A stretch of DNA of 64,000 bases from Stigmatella erecta (GCF_900111745.1 NZ_FOIJ01000004.1:248001-312000); one strand, 5' to 3'. Counted from the first letter of the stretch, positions 33,539 to 43,469 are shown. The notes: generated by a model from the sequence alone, not told the origin. Program-made: numbers and translations.

Positions 33539-33930
33539 GCGGCGTGTCCCTCCTCGGACAGGGCCCGGTCGATGGCGCCGAGCAGCTCATCGAGCTCCAC
33601 GGGCTTGTACAAACAGGCGGAGGCGCCGTATTCGGACACCCGCTGCTCGAAGGCGTGGCTGGCATCCGAGCTGCTGCTCACCACCAGCACCCGCTGCGTG
33701 GGCCGCAGCGCGCGAATCTTCACGAGCACCTCGGGGCCGCTCAGCCGGGGCATGTGGACATCCAGGATGACGAGATCGAAGGGCCGCGCCTGGAACGCCT
33801 CGAACGCCTCCCACCCGTCGGTGGCCGTGACGACCTCGACGCCGAGGGGCTCCAGGGTGAATCGAAAGAGGTCACGGATGCCTTCTTCATCATCGGCGAT
33901 CAGAATGCACTTGCCGGGCAGGCTCTTCAT
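33535..33930 (-). CDS. Single-domain response regulator (CheY-like)
   Basis: 131 residues, one receiver domain: acidic cluster ADDEEG, phosphoacceptor Asp in LVILDVHMPRLSG, Thr/Ser position SSSSDAS, and Lys in CLYKPVELDEL. There is no output domain, so it likely passes phosphate or signal to another protein. It overlaps both neighbours by 4 bp, between a complete histidine kinase and the receiver-kinase-like protein, and may act as a phosphate relay or sink between them. Confidence 0.93.
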   Translation of the reverse strand: MKSLPGKCILIADDEEGIRDLFRFTLEPLGVEVVTATDGWEAFEAFQARPFDLVILDVHMPRLSGPEVLVKIRALRPTQRVLVVSSSSDASHAFEQRVSEYGASACLYKPVELDELLGAIDRALSEEGHAA

Positions 33931-35438
33931 GCGCTTGCGGTGCCTCCCGTGTGGGCGGGAAGCCGGACCCGCATGGTGGTTCCCACACCGGTTTGGCTCT
34001 CTACCTCGATTTGCCCCCGGTGCTGCTGAACGATTTCATAGACGAGGCTCAGGCCCAAGCCCGTCCCTTCTCCCACCGGCTTGGTGGTGAAAAAGGGGTC
34101 GAAGATGCGGGAGCGGACCTCCTCGGGAATTCCGCTGCCGGTGTCCGTGACTTCCAGGCACACGCTGCCGGGCGCCTGGAGGAAGGTGCGCACCGTGAGG
34201 GTGCCGCCCTTCTTCATCACGTCGAGCGCGTTGGTGCCCAGGTTCACGAGCACCTGCTGGAGCTGGGTCTTGTTGCCCTGGAGAATGGGCAGCCCGCCTT
34301 CGAAGTCCGGGACGATTTTCACCTCCTGGGTGCGCGCCCGCGCCTCGACGAGCACGAGCGTGGAGCGCACCAGGGCGTTGAGGTCCACGGACTCCACGGT
34401 CTTCTTGCCGACGCGCGAGAACGTCAGCAGCTCCTGCACCAGGTTCTTGCACCGCAGCGCCTCGCGGACGATGGAGCGCACGGGCAGGCTCAGCGGGTCC
34501 TTCTCCGGCACCCGGCGCTCCATGCCCTGGGCGAAGCCGAGGATGACCGCCAGCGGGTTGTTGATTTCGTGCGCCACGCCGCCTGCCAGCTGCCCCACGG
34601 CGGCCATCTTCCCGGTCTGCACGAGCTGCTCCTGGGCCTCGGCCAGCTGGCGCAGGCGCAGCGCCAGCTCCGCGTTGGCCTGCTGCAGGGCCTGGGTGCG
34701 CTCCTCCACGCGCGCCTCCAGCTGGGACTGGTGCTCGTGCTCCTGCTCCAGCAGCCGCTGGAAGGCGCGGGCCAGCGTCCCGGACTCGTCCGGCCGGTTG
34801 GAGGGAAGCTGGGAGACGGCGATGCGGTCCCCCCGGGCGATCGCGTCCGCGATGGCCGTCATGGCGCGGATGGGCTGGACGATGCCGGTGGCGACGAGCA
34901 CGCCCAGCAGAATCATGATGGGCAGCAGCACCCCCGAGGTGAGCAGCGCCGACTGGATGATGGCCGCGCGCTGGTTCTCCTGCTCGGCGCGCGAGAAGGC
35001 GACGACCAGCGAGCTGTGGAGCGTGTCCCCCACGGGCACCGCCGCCTGCAGCTGGTGGGCCTCCACCTGGGTGGTGGCCAGCAGCACGGGCAGCAGGAAG
35101 GGGGAGGCCCTGGGCACCTCGCCCCACTGGGCCAGCAGGGTGCCGTCCGGGGCGTAGATGGCCGCGTAGAGGGCGTCCGGGCTCTTGGACAGGGCGCTCA
35201 GGCGCTCGGTGGCGGCCTCCGTGTGCTCGAACTCGATGGCGGGCGAGACGAGCGTCGCCATCACCGTGGCCAGGCTCTTGGCGCGCTCGTGGAGCGGCCC
35301 CTCCGTGCTGGCCGTGAGGGTGGCGGTGAGCGACACCGAGAGGCTCAGCACGGTGATGACGATGACGGCGGACAGGAGCCCCACGAGCTTGACGGTGAGC
35401 GGCCAGGGGCGGGCCAGGGGCGGGGCGGGGGCCTTCAT
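33927..35438 (-). CDS. Sensor histidine kinase (HAMP-HisKA-HATPase)
   Basis: 503 residues. Membrane helices at about 17-38 and 161-185 flank a periplasmic sensor of about 120 residues; HAMP (186-240), a coiled coil, then the His box GGVAHEINNPLAVILGFAQG (His290). The ATPase domain is complete: N-box QVLVNLGTNALDVM, DTGSGIPEE, FFTTKPVGEGTGLGLSLV. NtrB-like class. The true start is ATG 35438-35436, four bases into the end of the YfiR-like gene; the frame is open farther upstream but in YfiR coding DNA. It is expected to phosphorylate the adjacent receiver and, perhaps, Asp55 of the third protein. Confidence 0.95.
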   Translation of the reverse strand: MKAPAPPLARPWPLTVKLVGLLSAVIVITVLSLSVSLTATLTASTEGPLHERAKSLATVMATLVSPAIEFEHTEAATERLSALSKSPDALYAAIYAPDGTLLAQWGEVPRASPFLLPVLLATTQVEAHQLQAAVPVGDTLHSSLVVAFSRAEQENQRAAIIQSALLTSGVLLPIMILLGVLVATGIVQPIRAMTAIADAIARGDRIAVSQLPSNRPDESGTLARAFQRLLEQEHEHQSQLEARVEERTQALQQANAELALRLRQLAEAQEQLVQTGKMAAVGQLAGGVAHEINNPLAVILGFAQGMERRVPEKDPLSLPVRSIVREALRCKNLVQELLTFSRVGKKTVESVDLNALVRSTLVLVEARARTQEVKIVPDFEGGLPILQGNKTQLQQVLVNLGTNALDVMKKGGTLTVRTFLQAPGSVCLEVTDTGSGIPEEVRSRIFDPFFTTKPVGEGTGLGLSLVYEIVQQHRGQIEVESQTGVGTTMRVRLPAHTGGTASA

Positions 35439-36016
35439 CGGATGATCTCGCTGAGGGCCAGCAGCTCCGGCTCCAGGTCCGCGCCCTCGGCCAACGCGGT
35501 CCGGAGGTTCACCACGAGCGCCGGCCGCGTGCCCCGCCGCAGCAGCCCGATGCTGGCGTTCTCCCGGAGGTCGGCCTCCCGGCCGGAGAAGGAGAGGACC
35601 TTGTAGCTCCGGGTGGTCTCGGAGATGGACTCGATGACGTCGTTCAGCCCGGGGCACAGGTAGAGCGCGGCGGCGCGGTTCTGTCCGATGATCGCCTCGA
35701 ACTCCTCGGGGCTGGAGTAGCCGATGCTGAGCACGCGCACCGGCAGGTTGCGCGGGCGCACCGTGCGCGCCAGGTCCTTCAAGGCCATGGCCACATCGAG
35801 CGCGTAGGTCTCGGACTTCAAATTTCGCTCGCGGTACACCACGGCGATGGTGAGCGTGTCCGTCACCCGCTGCGGGAAGTTGCGGTCATAGGGCAGCACG
35901 CGCAGCAGGAGCGCGGCCTGCTTGCTGGGGGCCAGGTCATCGGCCGCGAAGGCGCTGAGGCTGTGGCCCAGCAGGACCAGCAGGAACGTGAGCGCGCGAA
36001 GAGGGGGCGGGGTCAT
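35435..36016 (-). CDS. YfiR/DUF4154-like periplasmic protein
   Basis: 193 residues. The signal peptide (ALTFLLVLLGHSLSAFA) is followed by the DUF4154 layout: AALLLRVLPYDRNFPQRV, LTIAVVYRERNLKSE, ALYLCPGLNDVIESISETTR, YKVLSFSGREADLRENASIG and LVVNLRTALAEGADLEPELL. In Pseudomonas, YfiR is a periplasmic inhibitor that senses redox or envelope stress and controls a membrane signalling enzyme. Here the overlap with a histidine kinase gene suggests it acts on that kinase's periplasmic sensor. I set the start at ATG 36016, giving a normal signal peptide. Confidence 0.88.
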   Translation of the reverse strand: MTPPPLRALTFLLVLLGHSLSAFAADDLAPSKQAALLLRVLPYDRNFPQRVTDTLTIAVVYRERNLKSETYALDVAMALKDLARTVRPRNLPVRVLSIGYSSPEEFEAIIGQNRAAALYLCPGLNDVIESISETTRSYKVLSFSGREADLRENASIGLLRRGTRPALVVNLRTALAEGADLEPELLALSEIIR

Positions 36017-36032
36017 CGTCGTCTCGGGGGCG

Positions 36033-37361
36033 CTAGAAGCCGACGGCCAGCTGGAGGATGAAGACATGCTGCGCGGGCCGCGCTCCGTCCGGGACGGTGA
36101 CGCGGTAGATGGCCTTGGTGAGCGCCGTGGGGATCTGGTTCGGGAAGGGGAAGTAGAGCAGGCCGCCCCAGTAGGAGCGCCCGCTCACGGAGAAGCTCTG
36201 GCCATCGAAGGGCGGGGGCAGCTCGCCCACCTCGGCCTCGTCCACGGCGAGCACGGCCTCGGCCTGGGTGTGGAGGCGGTAGGCCCCGATGGCCGAGTAG
36301 CCCCACTTCTCGAGCGCCCCGCCGGTGATGGCCTGGTGGGCGAAGGCCGCCTCCAGCTCGAGCGAGAGCGGGCCGCGGATGAAGTTCGCATCGAGCCCGA
36401 AGATGTTCAGCCGCCGCCCGCCGTCCCGGGTGTAGGCGCCCGTGTAGCCCGAGGCCCCGACCGTCAGCCCCTCGGCGAGCTGCGCGCTGAGCCGGGCCCC
36501 GAAGGACTTGCTGGTGTTGCGGATGTCCACGTACGAGGGCGTGAAGAAGGCGATGGAGCCGCCTTCATCCGGCCCGTCGTCGCTTGGGTCGAGCGGGTTG
36601 TTGACGTCGAACTGCTCCATGCCGTTGGTGACGAAGAGCGCGTAGTTGAACGCCCGGCCGGGGGCCCACTCCCAGGTGCCCGTGAGCTGGACGCCCAGCT
36701 CCTGCCAGGGGCTGGGGATGATCTCCCGGAAGAGCGTGGGCCGCTCGGGCAGCTTCGAGATGAAGGCCGGGAAGGTCGTCGTGTTGTAGGTGCCGAAGGG
36801 AATCAGGAACAGGCCGGCGCGCAGGACCAGCAGCTCCTTGTGGAGGCGCAAGTCCAGCTGCGCGTACCGCAGGCGCAGGCCCGTGTTGAACTCGAAAGAG
36901 TTGAAGGTGGGCTCGAGCTCCAGGAACACCTCGGGGACGATGAGGTCCAGGATGTCGGCGCCGAAGTAGAGGTTGGCATCCCGGAGCTCGAAGGTGTTGT
37001 GGTGGGGCACGTTGCCGTGGCGCCGCTCCCACTGCCAGAGGTCCGCGGTGATGACGCCGTGCACGTACGGGGTGATGCCGTAGCGGCGCAGGCGGTAGCC
37101 GAACGAGCCCACCGAGGCGGAGGTGACCTCCTCCTGGAGCAGATCCTCCAGGCTGGCCTTCTCCGGAGCCGGGGGCGCCTCGGGAGGCTCCGGCGGCTCC
37201 GGGGCCTCGGGCGGCGCCACGGCGGCGGGCGGCTCGGGCGATTCAGGTGACTCCTGGGCGGTGGCGGGCAGCGCCAGGAGCATCCAGAGGGTGAGTAACC
37301 CTTGCCCGAGACGGGCCCAGCCGATGGCCGGCAACACAGGGAGAGGCGTACCTCGAAACAT
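36033..37361 (-). CDS. Outer membrane porin-like beta-barrel protein
   Basis: 442 residues. The signal peptide (ARLGQGLLTLWMLLALPATAQ) is followed by a Pro/Glu-rich segment (about residues 36-70), then a barrel of about 360 residues made of alternating amphipathic strands, ending in aromatic VFILQLAVGF, with Phe as last residue, the classic outer-membrane signal. Strand pattern (YVHGVITADLWQWERRHGNV, ELRDANLYFGADI) resembles phosphate-selective OprO/OprP-type porins, though selectivity cannot be assigned. Start ATG 37361. It is first in the signalling operon (17 bp before the YfiR-like gene), so uptake or sensing of its solute may be what the operon reports. Confidence 0.85.
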   Translation of the reverse strand: MFRGTPLPVLPAIGWARLGQGLLTLWMLLALPATAQESPESPEPPAAVAPPEAPEPPEPPEAPPAPEKASLEDLLQEEVTSASVGSFGYRLRRYGITPYVHGVITADLWQWERRHGNVPHHNTFELRDANLYFGADILDLIVPEVFLELEPTFNSFEFNTGLRLRYAQLDLRLHKELLVLRAGLFLIPFGTYNTTTFPAFISKLPERPTLFREIIPSPWQELGVQLTGTWEWAPGRAFNYALFVTNGMEQFDVNNPLDPSDDGPDEGGSIAFFTPSYVDIRNTSKSFGARLSAQLAEGLTVGASGYTGAYTRDGGRRLNIFGLDANFIRGPLSLELEAAFAHQAITGGALEKWGYSAIGAYRLHTQAEAVLAVDEAEVGELPPPFDGQSFSVSGRSYWGGLLYFPFPNQIPTALTKAIYRVTVPDGARPAQHVFILQLAVGF

Positions 37362-37405
37362 GATCACCGTATTGGGTTGATGTATTGTTACAGTATCGTT
37401 TACCG
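37362..37405 (-). promoter_or_regulatory. AT-rich promoter region of the porin/signalling operon
   Basis: Directly upstream of the porin ATG is a 44-bp stretch much richer in A/T than the surroundings. It contains GATACTGTAACAATAC (minus-strand reading, about 37381-37398), an imperfect dyad around TGTAACA, and a second AATAC nearer the start. The start codon lies only about 20 bp away, so any -10 is close to it. Interpreted as promoter plus possible regulator site; not certain. Confidence 0.35.
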
Positions 37406-37591
37406 CTCTCAAGTGCGGGTCCGCTCCAGGGCGGCCCGGCTCCGGGTTCCGGGGAGGGTGCCGGCGGAAGGCTTGCTGCGCTTGGGTGTCCTCCACCTTA
37501 CGGCCCAGCGGGGCCGCCGCCAATCGAGCTTGCAGGGGCGGGCGGGACGGCCCAGATGAAGCGGGCAGGTTCCGGAAGGCGGGTAGCGCGG

Positions 37592-38206
37592 ATGGTGGAA
37601 TTCCTCGACAACCTCATCAGGGCGCTGGGGATGGCGGGGGTGCTGCTCCTGGGCCTCGCGGCGATGCTGGAGTACCTGGTGCCGCCCTTTCCCGGCGACA
37701 CCATCACCCTGCTCGGGGGCGTGTACGCGGTGCGGGGCTCCCACCCGTGGCCCCTGGTCTTCCTGGTGGTGACGGCCGGCAGCGTGGCGGGCGCGGCCAT
37801 CAATTACTGGTTCGGCACGTGGCTGGCCCGGCGCTTCGAGGCCAAGCCCGATGCGAGCTTCCTGGGCCTCACGCATGCCCGGCTGGCCACGGTCCAGGCG
37901 AAGATGCGGCGCGGGGGGCCCTGGCTGCTCTTGGCCAACCGGTTCCTGCCCGGAATCCGGGGCGTCATCTTCATCGCGGCGGGGGCCGCGCGCATGCCCC
38001 GGAGCAATGCCCTGTTTCTGGGCGCGCTGTCCGCGATGGCCCACAACGCGCTGGTGCTCTCGGTGGGCCGGGCGGTGGGCGGGAACCTCGAGCGCCTGGA
38101 GGGGCTGATGGCGCGCTACCAGCTGGCGGTGGTGGTGCTGGTGGTCATCGGCGTGCTGGCGGTGCTCATCCGGACGCTGGCGCGGCGGCGGAGTCCCGCT
38201 ACCTGA
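37592..38206 (+). CDS. DedA family membrane protein
   Basis: 204 residues with five to six membrane segments. DedA (SNARE-associated) hallmarks: EYLVPPFPGDTITLLGG near residue 29, GSVAGAAINYWFGTWLARRF, and the conserved basic motif LANRFLPGIRGVIFIAAGAA. These proteins act in undecaprenyl-phosphate or phospholipid recycling and envelope homeostasis. ATG 37592 gives the usual length; ATG 37556 would add 12 basic residues. It is divergent from the porin operon and precedes an unrelated lipoprotein. Confidence 0.93.
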   Translation: MVEFLDNLIRALGMAGVLLLGLAAMLEYLVPPFPGDTITLLGGVYAVRGSHPWPLVFLVVTAGSVAGAAINYWFGTWLARRFEAKPDASFLGLTHARLATVQAKMRRGGPWLLLANRFLPGIRGVIFIAAGAARMPRSNALFLGALSAMAHNALVLSVGRAVGGNLERLEGLMARYQLAVVVLVVIGVLAVLIRTLARRRSPAT

Positions 38207-38261
38207 CACCTGGGCGCCGCTTCCCCTTCAGGGGGGGGCCCGAAGCTGGTTAAGTCCGCCC

Positions 38262-40316
38262 ATGCTTCGCACACGGCCCTGGTTCCTGTTTCTCGTGGCG
38301 CTCGTGTTCTCCGGTGGCTGCCGGTGTGAGGGCCCCGGGCTCGGCACCTCGCGCGGGGACTTCCGGCCCCAGGAGACGGAGGTGAACTTCGGCCGGGTGC
38401 TGGAGGGCACCCAGGCCCGCAGGACGGTGACCCTGCTGGGCACCGGCCGCTCCGAGGCGCGCGTGACGGCGTCGGCCGGGGCCCCCTTCGCCGTGGTGCC
38501 CGAGGCGGTGTCCGTGCCCGGCGGCGGCTCCGTGGAGTTGGAGGTGGTGTTCACCGGGGGCAACGGGGGGGCGCAGGGCACGCTGACGCTCGTGGCCGGC
38601 AGCCGCGTGGAGGCCGTGGCGCTGCGGGGCGAAGGGGTGCGGCCCCTGGCCTGTGTGCCCTCGGCGCAGTGCCGGGAGTCCCGCTTCGAGCTGGAGCCGG
38701 GCGCGTGCGTGGAGACGCTGGCGCCGAACGGGACGGACTGCATTCCGGACAGCCGGTGCCAGGAGCGGGGCCGGTGCCGGGCGGGCGAGTGCGTGGGCAC
38801 GCCGCGCACGTGTGATGACGACAACCCGTGCACGGTGGATGCGTGCTCGCCCACCGAGGGGTGCGTGACGTCGAACGTGGTGTGCCCGCAGCCAGCGAAC
38901 CCCTGCAAGGTGGGCGTGTGCCGCCGCGACGAGGGCTGCGGCGAGACGGATGCCGCCGACTACGCGGTGTGCGGCCCCACGGACTGCAAGACGGCGAACC
39001 TGTGCTTCCTGGGAAGCTGCCGCACCGTGCCCACGCCGGAGGGGTTCCTGTGCGCGCCGGGGACGCCGTGCCAGGACGAGGGCCGGTGCCGCGGCGGCGA
39101 GTGTGCCCGGCCGCCCCCGGGAGAGCTGGTGGCCCAGTTCTCCGCGCCGCTGGGCGGCACGCCCGTGGCGGAGGACGGCGGGCCCGTGGTGCTGTCCCAG
39201 GACGGGGCGCTCTTCGCCTCGGTGTGCGACGCGGATGCGGGGTGCCGGCTCGTCTCCTTCACGGGCAATGGCTTGCAGCGCTTCGAGGCGCCCTACCCGG
39301 ATGGCGGGGCGCGCACGTTGCTGGCCGTGTCCGGCGCGGGGGTGCTGGTGCAGGAGCCCGGGAGCCTGGAGCGCTACGCCCTGGCCAGCCCCGGCGAGCG
39401 GCTGTGGCGTGCCCCGCTGGGCGAGGCGCTGGATGGGGGCGTGCCGTCCACGGGCGTGGGCCGCACGGCGGTGAGTGCCGGGGAGGAGGTGGTGGCGCTC
39501 GTGGACGGCGTGCCGCCGGCGCTCGTGCGGCTCGGCCTGGATGGCGGGGTGCTCCAGGCGGGCCCCGTGGAGGGGTTTGGAGGGCCGGGGGCCCGGGTGG
39601 CCCTCGACGAGCAGGGCCGGGTGGTGCTGAGCGCCGAGGGCGGGGGGCGCGTGGTGTTCGCGGAGCCGGAGGATGCCGGCCCGGGCTTCGTCACCGTGCC
39701 CGTGCTGGAGCAGGCCGGGGATGCGGGCTCGTCCCTGGCGGTGGCCGGGGGCTGGCTGTTCGCGGGGGCGCGGACCTTCGCCGGCACCGACGGCGGGGCC
39801 CCGGTGCCCGTGCCGTGGGAGGAGCGGCTGCCCCTCGGCGAGCCCACGCTCCTGCTGGATGGCACCGGCTATGCGCTCGCGACGGCCTGCGACGGAGGGG
39901 CCCCGCCGTGCGCGCCGGGCACGGCGCAGCTCGTGCTGCGCGCGCTGAGCGCCGAGGATGGGGGCTCGCGCTGGGAGGTGCCCGTGTCGGCGCCGGGCGC
40001 GGAGGTCCTCCTGCACGAGGCCTCGCTGGTGAGCGGGAGCGCGGTGGGCACGCTCAGTGACATCACCCCGGATGGCGGCCCCACCCGCACCTATTTCCAG
40101 CTGTTCGCCCGGGGGCGTGAGCAGGCGGTGTGCCCGCTGGCCGGAGCGCCGCGCGTCGCGGGGGCCACGCACGTGGGCAACTTCCTCTATGTGCTGCTGG
40201 AGCGGGAGGGCACCTGGCGGCTGGAGGCGTTCGGCCTGGGGCTCCAGGGCGTGGCCGAGACGCGCGGGTGGCCCCAGCGGCATGGGCTCGCGGGCACCCG
40301 GCGGGCCCAGCCCTGA
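38262..40316 (+). CDS. Cys-rich surface lipoprotein with HYDIN-like and propeller-like regions
   Basis: 684 residues. Signal peptide with probable lipid Cys (VFSGGCRC). Residues about 35-125 form an Ig-like HYDIN/choice-of-anchor-D domain (VNFGRVLEGTQARRTVTLLG ... VEAVALRGEG). Residues 130-285 hold some twenty Cys in Dickkopf-like repeats (CTVDACSPTEGC, CKVGVCRRDEGC, CKTANLCFLGSC, CQDEGRCRGGEC). The rest (290-684) is a repetitive WD/PQQ-like beta region with recurring DGG motifs. This domain order is common in secreted myxobacterial proteins. The final function is unknown; adhesion or structural display is a guess. Confidence 0.8.
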   Translation: MLRTRPWFLFLVALVFSGGCRCEGPGLGTSRGDFRPQETEVNFGRVLEGTQARRTVTLLGTGRSEARVTASAGAPFAVVPEAVSVPGGGSVELEVVFTGGNGGAQGTLTLVAGSRVEAVALRGEGVRPLACVPSAQCRESRFELEPGACVETLAPNGTDCIPDSRCQERGRCRAGECVGTPRTCDDDNPCTVDACSPTEGCVTSNVVCPQPANPCKVGVCRRDEGCGETDAADYAVCGPTDCKTANLCFLGSCRTVPTPEGFLCAPGTPCQDEGRCRGGECARPPPGELVAQFSAPLGGTPVAEDGGPVVLSQDGALFASVCDADAGCRLVSFTGNGLQRFEAPYPDGGARTLLAVSGAGVLVQEPGSLERYALASPGERLWRAPLGEALDGGVPSTGVGRTAVSAGEEVVALVDGVPPALVRLGLDGGVLQAGPVEGFGGPGARVALDEQGRVVLSAEGGGRVVFAEPEDAGPGFVTVPVLEQAGDAGSSLAVAGGWLFAGARTFAGTDGGAPVPVPWEERLPLGEPTLLLDGTGYALATACDGGAPPCAPGTAQLVLRALSAEDGGSRWEVPVSAPGAEVLLHEASLVSGSAVGTLSDITPDGGPTRTYFQLFARGREQAVCPLAGAPRVAGATHVGNFLYVLLEREGTWRLEAFGLGLQGVAETRGWPQRHGLAGTRRAQP

Positions 40317-40322
40317 GGCGGG

Positions 40323-43300
40323 CTACCGGCGCCCGTCGGAGTCCAGCCACAGGTCCTCGAAGCGCACCTGGGGCGGCGTCATGTGCAGCCGCAGCCCCTG
40401 CACCGGGGCGCTCGCCACCGCGTAGATGCGGTCGTGGTACAGGGGGATGAGCGGGCAGTCCTGGTCGAAGAGGGCCTCGGCGCGCAGGTAGAGCTGGTGG
40501 CGCAGGTCCGGATCAATGGACACCCGGGCCTCGGACGTCAGCCGGTCCAGCGCCGGGTTGTGGTAGCCCAGCGGGTAGATGTTCTGGGCGTTCGAGTTCA
40601 GCAGGAAGTAGAGGAAGTTGTCCGGGTCCGGGTAGTCGGCGATCCACAGCGTGCGGAAGGCGGGGATGCGCCCGGCGCGCAGCCGGGCGGTGTAGTCCTG
40701 CGAGGGCAGCTCCACGTGGCGCAGCTCCAGGAGCCCCGCCTCGACGAGCGGCCGGAACAGCACCGCGTCCTCCTCGGAGGTGTCCCGGCCCGCGGGGTAG
40801 TAGAGCGTCAGCGGCACCGTGCGCACGCCGGCCTCGCGCAGCAGCGCCCCGGCCCGCTCCACGTCCGGGGCGGGCAGGGGGCCCGGCTCCAGCCCCTGGA
40901 GCAGCTCCGGGGGCGTGAGCGTCCGGGCGATGCGCGCCCCCGGGTGGAACTGCTCCACCAGGGTGGGGATGTCCAGCCCCGCGCGGATGGCCCGGCGCAC
41001 GCGCATGTCGTCATAGAGCGACTCGCGCAGGTTGAGGCCCACGAACGCGGTGGAGGGCGTGGAGCTGGCCACCGTCTGGAGCTCCTCGATGCCGGGAGAC
41101 TGGGCCTGCTGCGCGTAGAGAAAGGAGACGAACTGCACCTGGCCGTCCTGGAGCCGCTCGAGCGCCTCCTGCCGCGACTCCAGCAGCTGGAACTCGAGCC
41201 GGTCCACCCACGGCATGCCGGGGCGGAAGTAGGTGGGGTTGCGCTCCATGTGGATGTGGTCCGCCTCGAACTGCTCCAGGCGGTAGGGCCCCGTGCCGTG
41301 GAGCTTTCCTTCCGAGTCCAGCCGGGCCACCGCCGTGGGCGTCAGCGCCAGCAGGTGGAGGAAGAAGGCCTTGGGCTCCGTCAGGCGGATCTCCAGCGTC
41401 CCCTCGTTGAGCACGCGCAGGCCGTTCACGTCGCGCGTGGTGCCCGCGGTGAAGGCCTGGGCCCCCTCGATGTCCTCCAGGAGCGAGCGGTCCGGCGAGC
41501 GCACCATGGGGTCCAGCAGCCGCTCGAAGTGGCGCTTCACGTCGTACGCCGTCAGCGCCGTGCCGTCATGGAAGGAGACGCCCCGGCGCAGGGAGAAGCG
41601 GAAGATGCGCGCCGAGGCATCCATGTCCCACCGCTCGGCCAGGTCCGGCACGAGCACGCCGTCCTCCAGCCGCAGCAGGTTGGAGAAGACGCACGCGCAC
41701 AGCTCCGCCAGCTGGTTCTCCACGGCGAAGAGCGGATCCAACGTCAGGCGGGCGCGCAGGGCGGCGGCCTGGTGGATGCCCACGCGCAGCGTGCCCCCGG
41801 CGCGCGGCTGGGGCAGGCGGAAGCGGAACACCTCGGACTCCAGGCTCACCGTCTCGTGGCCGAGCTGGTCCACCGTGCGGCTCAGCTCGTCGCCGCTGCG
41901 GATGACCCGCCGCGCATCCTCCCGGACGCGGCTCACCTCGTCCCGGATGGACACCTCCCCCCGGGTGAGCACCGCGTGCGCCTTGCGGATGCTGTCGATG
42001 GCGGCGGTCAGCCGCACCACCGCCTCGGACAGCATGTTGCCGGCGCGCGCCTGGCCCTCCACCTTCTCCGAGGCATCGCGCGCCAGGCGCGCCATCTCCC
42101 CCGTCTTGCGCACCAGCTCCCGCGCCTGCCCCGCGTGCTCGATGGCGGCCCGGGTGACGTCGTCCACCCGCGAGGCCACGCGCTGGCTGGCGGCAATCAC
42201 CGTGGAGCCCTGCTGCTCCAGGCGCCGGGTCTCCTCCACCGTGGACTCCACCGCCGTGAAGGTGCGCTGGGTGATGGTGCGGATCTCCACCAGCGCGGTG
42301 GCCGCCCGGTCGCCGAGCTGGGCGCCCTCGGTGGCCAGCTCCCGGCCCTCCTTCACGAGCGCCACCGCGGTGTCCACCTCGCCGCGCACGCCCGTCACCA
42401 GGGAGGAGATTTCGCGCGTGGAGCGCGCGGAGCGCTCGGCGAGCCCCCGGATTTCGTTGGCCACCACGCCGAAGGGCCGGCCGTACTCGCCCGACTGGGC
42501 GGCGATGATGGCGGCGTTGAGCGCCAGGAGGTTCGTCTGGTCGGCGATCTCCTGGATGACATCCACGATGCGGCCAATCTCCCGCGAGCGCGTGCCCAGC
42601 GAGTCGACGATTTCGGCGGCCCGGCGCACCGTCTCCTTCACCCGGTACATGCCCTTGACGCTGTCGTTGACCAGCTCCTCGCCGCGCTGGGCGGTGGCGG
42701 TGACGGCCTGCGCCAGCGCGTTCGTCTCGTTGGCGCGGCGGCGCACCGCCTCGATGCCCGCGCCCACCACGGACACGAAGCGCTCGGCCTCATTGGCGAA
42801 CAGCGCCAGCTCGTCCCCCGCGGCGGCGATGTTGTCCAGCCGCTCGCTCATCACCTGCACCAGCTCGCTGGTGTGGTGGGCGAACTCATCCAGGCTGGTG
42901 AGCGCGAAGCCCACCTGCTGCAGCCGCTCGGTCATCTCCACCAGCGCGTTGGTGGTGTCGTGGGCGAAGGTGTCCATCTGCGCCACGCGCTGGCCGGCGC
43001 CCTGGAGGCTCTCGCCCATATGGGACACCGCCTCCAGCGAGTGGTCCACCGCCTGGCCCTGGCGCCGCGCGGCCTCCAGCAGCATCCGCACCTGCTCGGA
43101 GACGCTCGTGCTGGTGCGGTGCATGTTCGCCGTCACCCGCTGCACCTGGGAGATGGCGCGGCGCAGGGACGAGAGCAGGCGGCGCACATCCTCCCGGCCC
43201 TCGAACTCGGACGGGGTGGCGATGGCCAGGTCCCCCTCGGCCAGCTGGGTGATGACGCGCCGGCGCACCCGGCCCCGGTACCCCGCCCAGGTGAACCAGC

Positions 43301-43469
43301 TCAGCCACCCGCCCAAGAGGTAGAGCAGCGGCGTGGCGATGAGCAGCCACAGCCAGCCCCCCGTCCCCAGCTCCACGTTCGCCAGGGTGCGCAGCACCGT
43401 GCCAAGCAGGAGCGCGGAGACAAGCCCCCCGACAAGTCCGAAGCCGAAGAGGTACCGTTTGGCTCCCAT
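40323..43469 (-). CDS. Chemoreceptor (MCP) fused to a family-5 solute-binding domain
   Basis: 1048 residues. Two membrane helices (about 7-29 and 38-60) separated by only about 10 residues. A long MCP coiled-coil hairpin spans about 95-545, with its tip at 298-350: [20 protein letters not shown], then [20 protein letters not shown] and [19 protein letters not shown] complete SBP_bac_5 (oligopeptide-binding type) domain follows at about 567-1045: [50 protein letters not shown], ... [16 protein letters not shown]. With so short a periplasmic loop, both the MCP and the solute-binding domain should be cytoplasmic. The normal NAAIEAARAGE reads [11 protein letters not shown]. See findings. Confidence 0.93.
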   Translation of the reverse strand: MGAKRYLFGFGLVGGLVSALLLGTVLRTLANVELGTGGWLWLLIATPLLYLLGGWLSWFTWAGYRGRVRRRVITQLAEGDLAIATPSEFEGREDVRRLLSSLRRAISQVQRVTANMHRTSTSVSEQVRMLLEAARRQGQAVDHSLEAVSHMGESLQGAGQRVAQMDTFAHDTTNALVEMTERLQQVGFALTSLDEFAHHTSELVQVMSERLDNIAAAGDELALFANEAERFVSVVGAGIEAVRRRANETNALAQAVTATAQRGEELVNDSVKGMYRVKETVRRAAEIVDSLGTRSREIGRIVDVIQEIADQTNLLALNAAIIAAQSGEYGRPFGVVANEIRGLAERSARSTREISSLVTGVRGEVDTAVALVKEGRELATEGAQLGDRAATALVEIRTITQRTFTAVESTVEETRRLEQQGSTVIAASQRVASRVDDVTRAAIEHAGQARELVRKTGEMARLARDASEKVEGQARAGNMLSEAVVRLTAAIDSIRKAHAVLTRGEVSIRDEVSRVREDARRVIRSGDELSRTVDQLGHETVSLESEVFRFRLPQPRAGGTLRVGIHQAAALRARLTLDPLFAVENQLAELCACVFSNLLRLEDGVLVPDLAERWDMDASARIFRFSLRRGVSFHDGTALTAYDVKRHFERLLDPMVRSPDRSLLEDIEGAQAFTAGTTRDVNGLRVLNEGTLEIRLTEPKAFFLHLLALTPTAVARLDSEGKLHGTGPYRLEQFEADHIHMERNPTYFRPGMPWVDRLEFQLLESRQEALERLQDGQVQFVSFLYAQQAQSPGIEELQTVASSTPSTAFVGLNLRESLYDDMRVRRAIRAGLDIPTLVEQFHPGARIARTLTPPELLQGLEPGPLPAPDVERAGALLREAGVRTVPLTLYYPAGRDTSEEDAVLFRPLVEAGLLELRHVELPSQDYTARLRAGRIPAFRTLWIADYPDPDNFLYFLLNSNAQNIYPLGYHNPALDRLTSEARVSIDPDLRHQLYLRAEALFDQDCPLIPLYHDRIYAVASAPVQGLRLHMTPPQVRFEDLWLDSDGRR

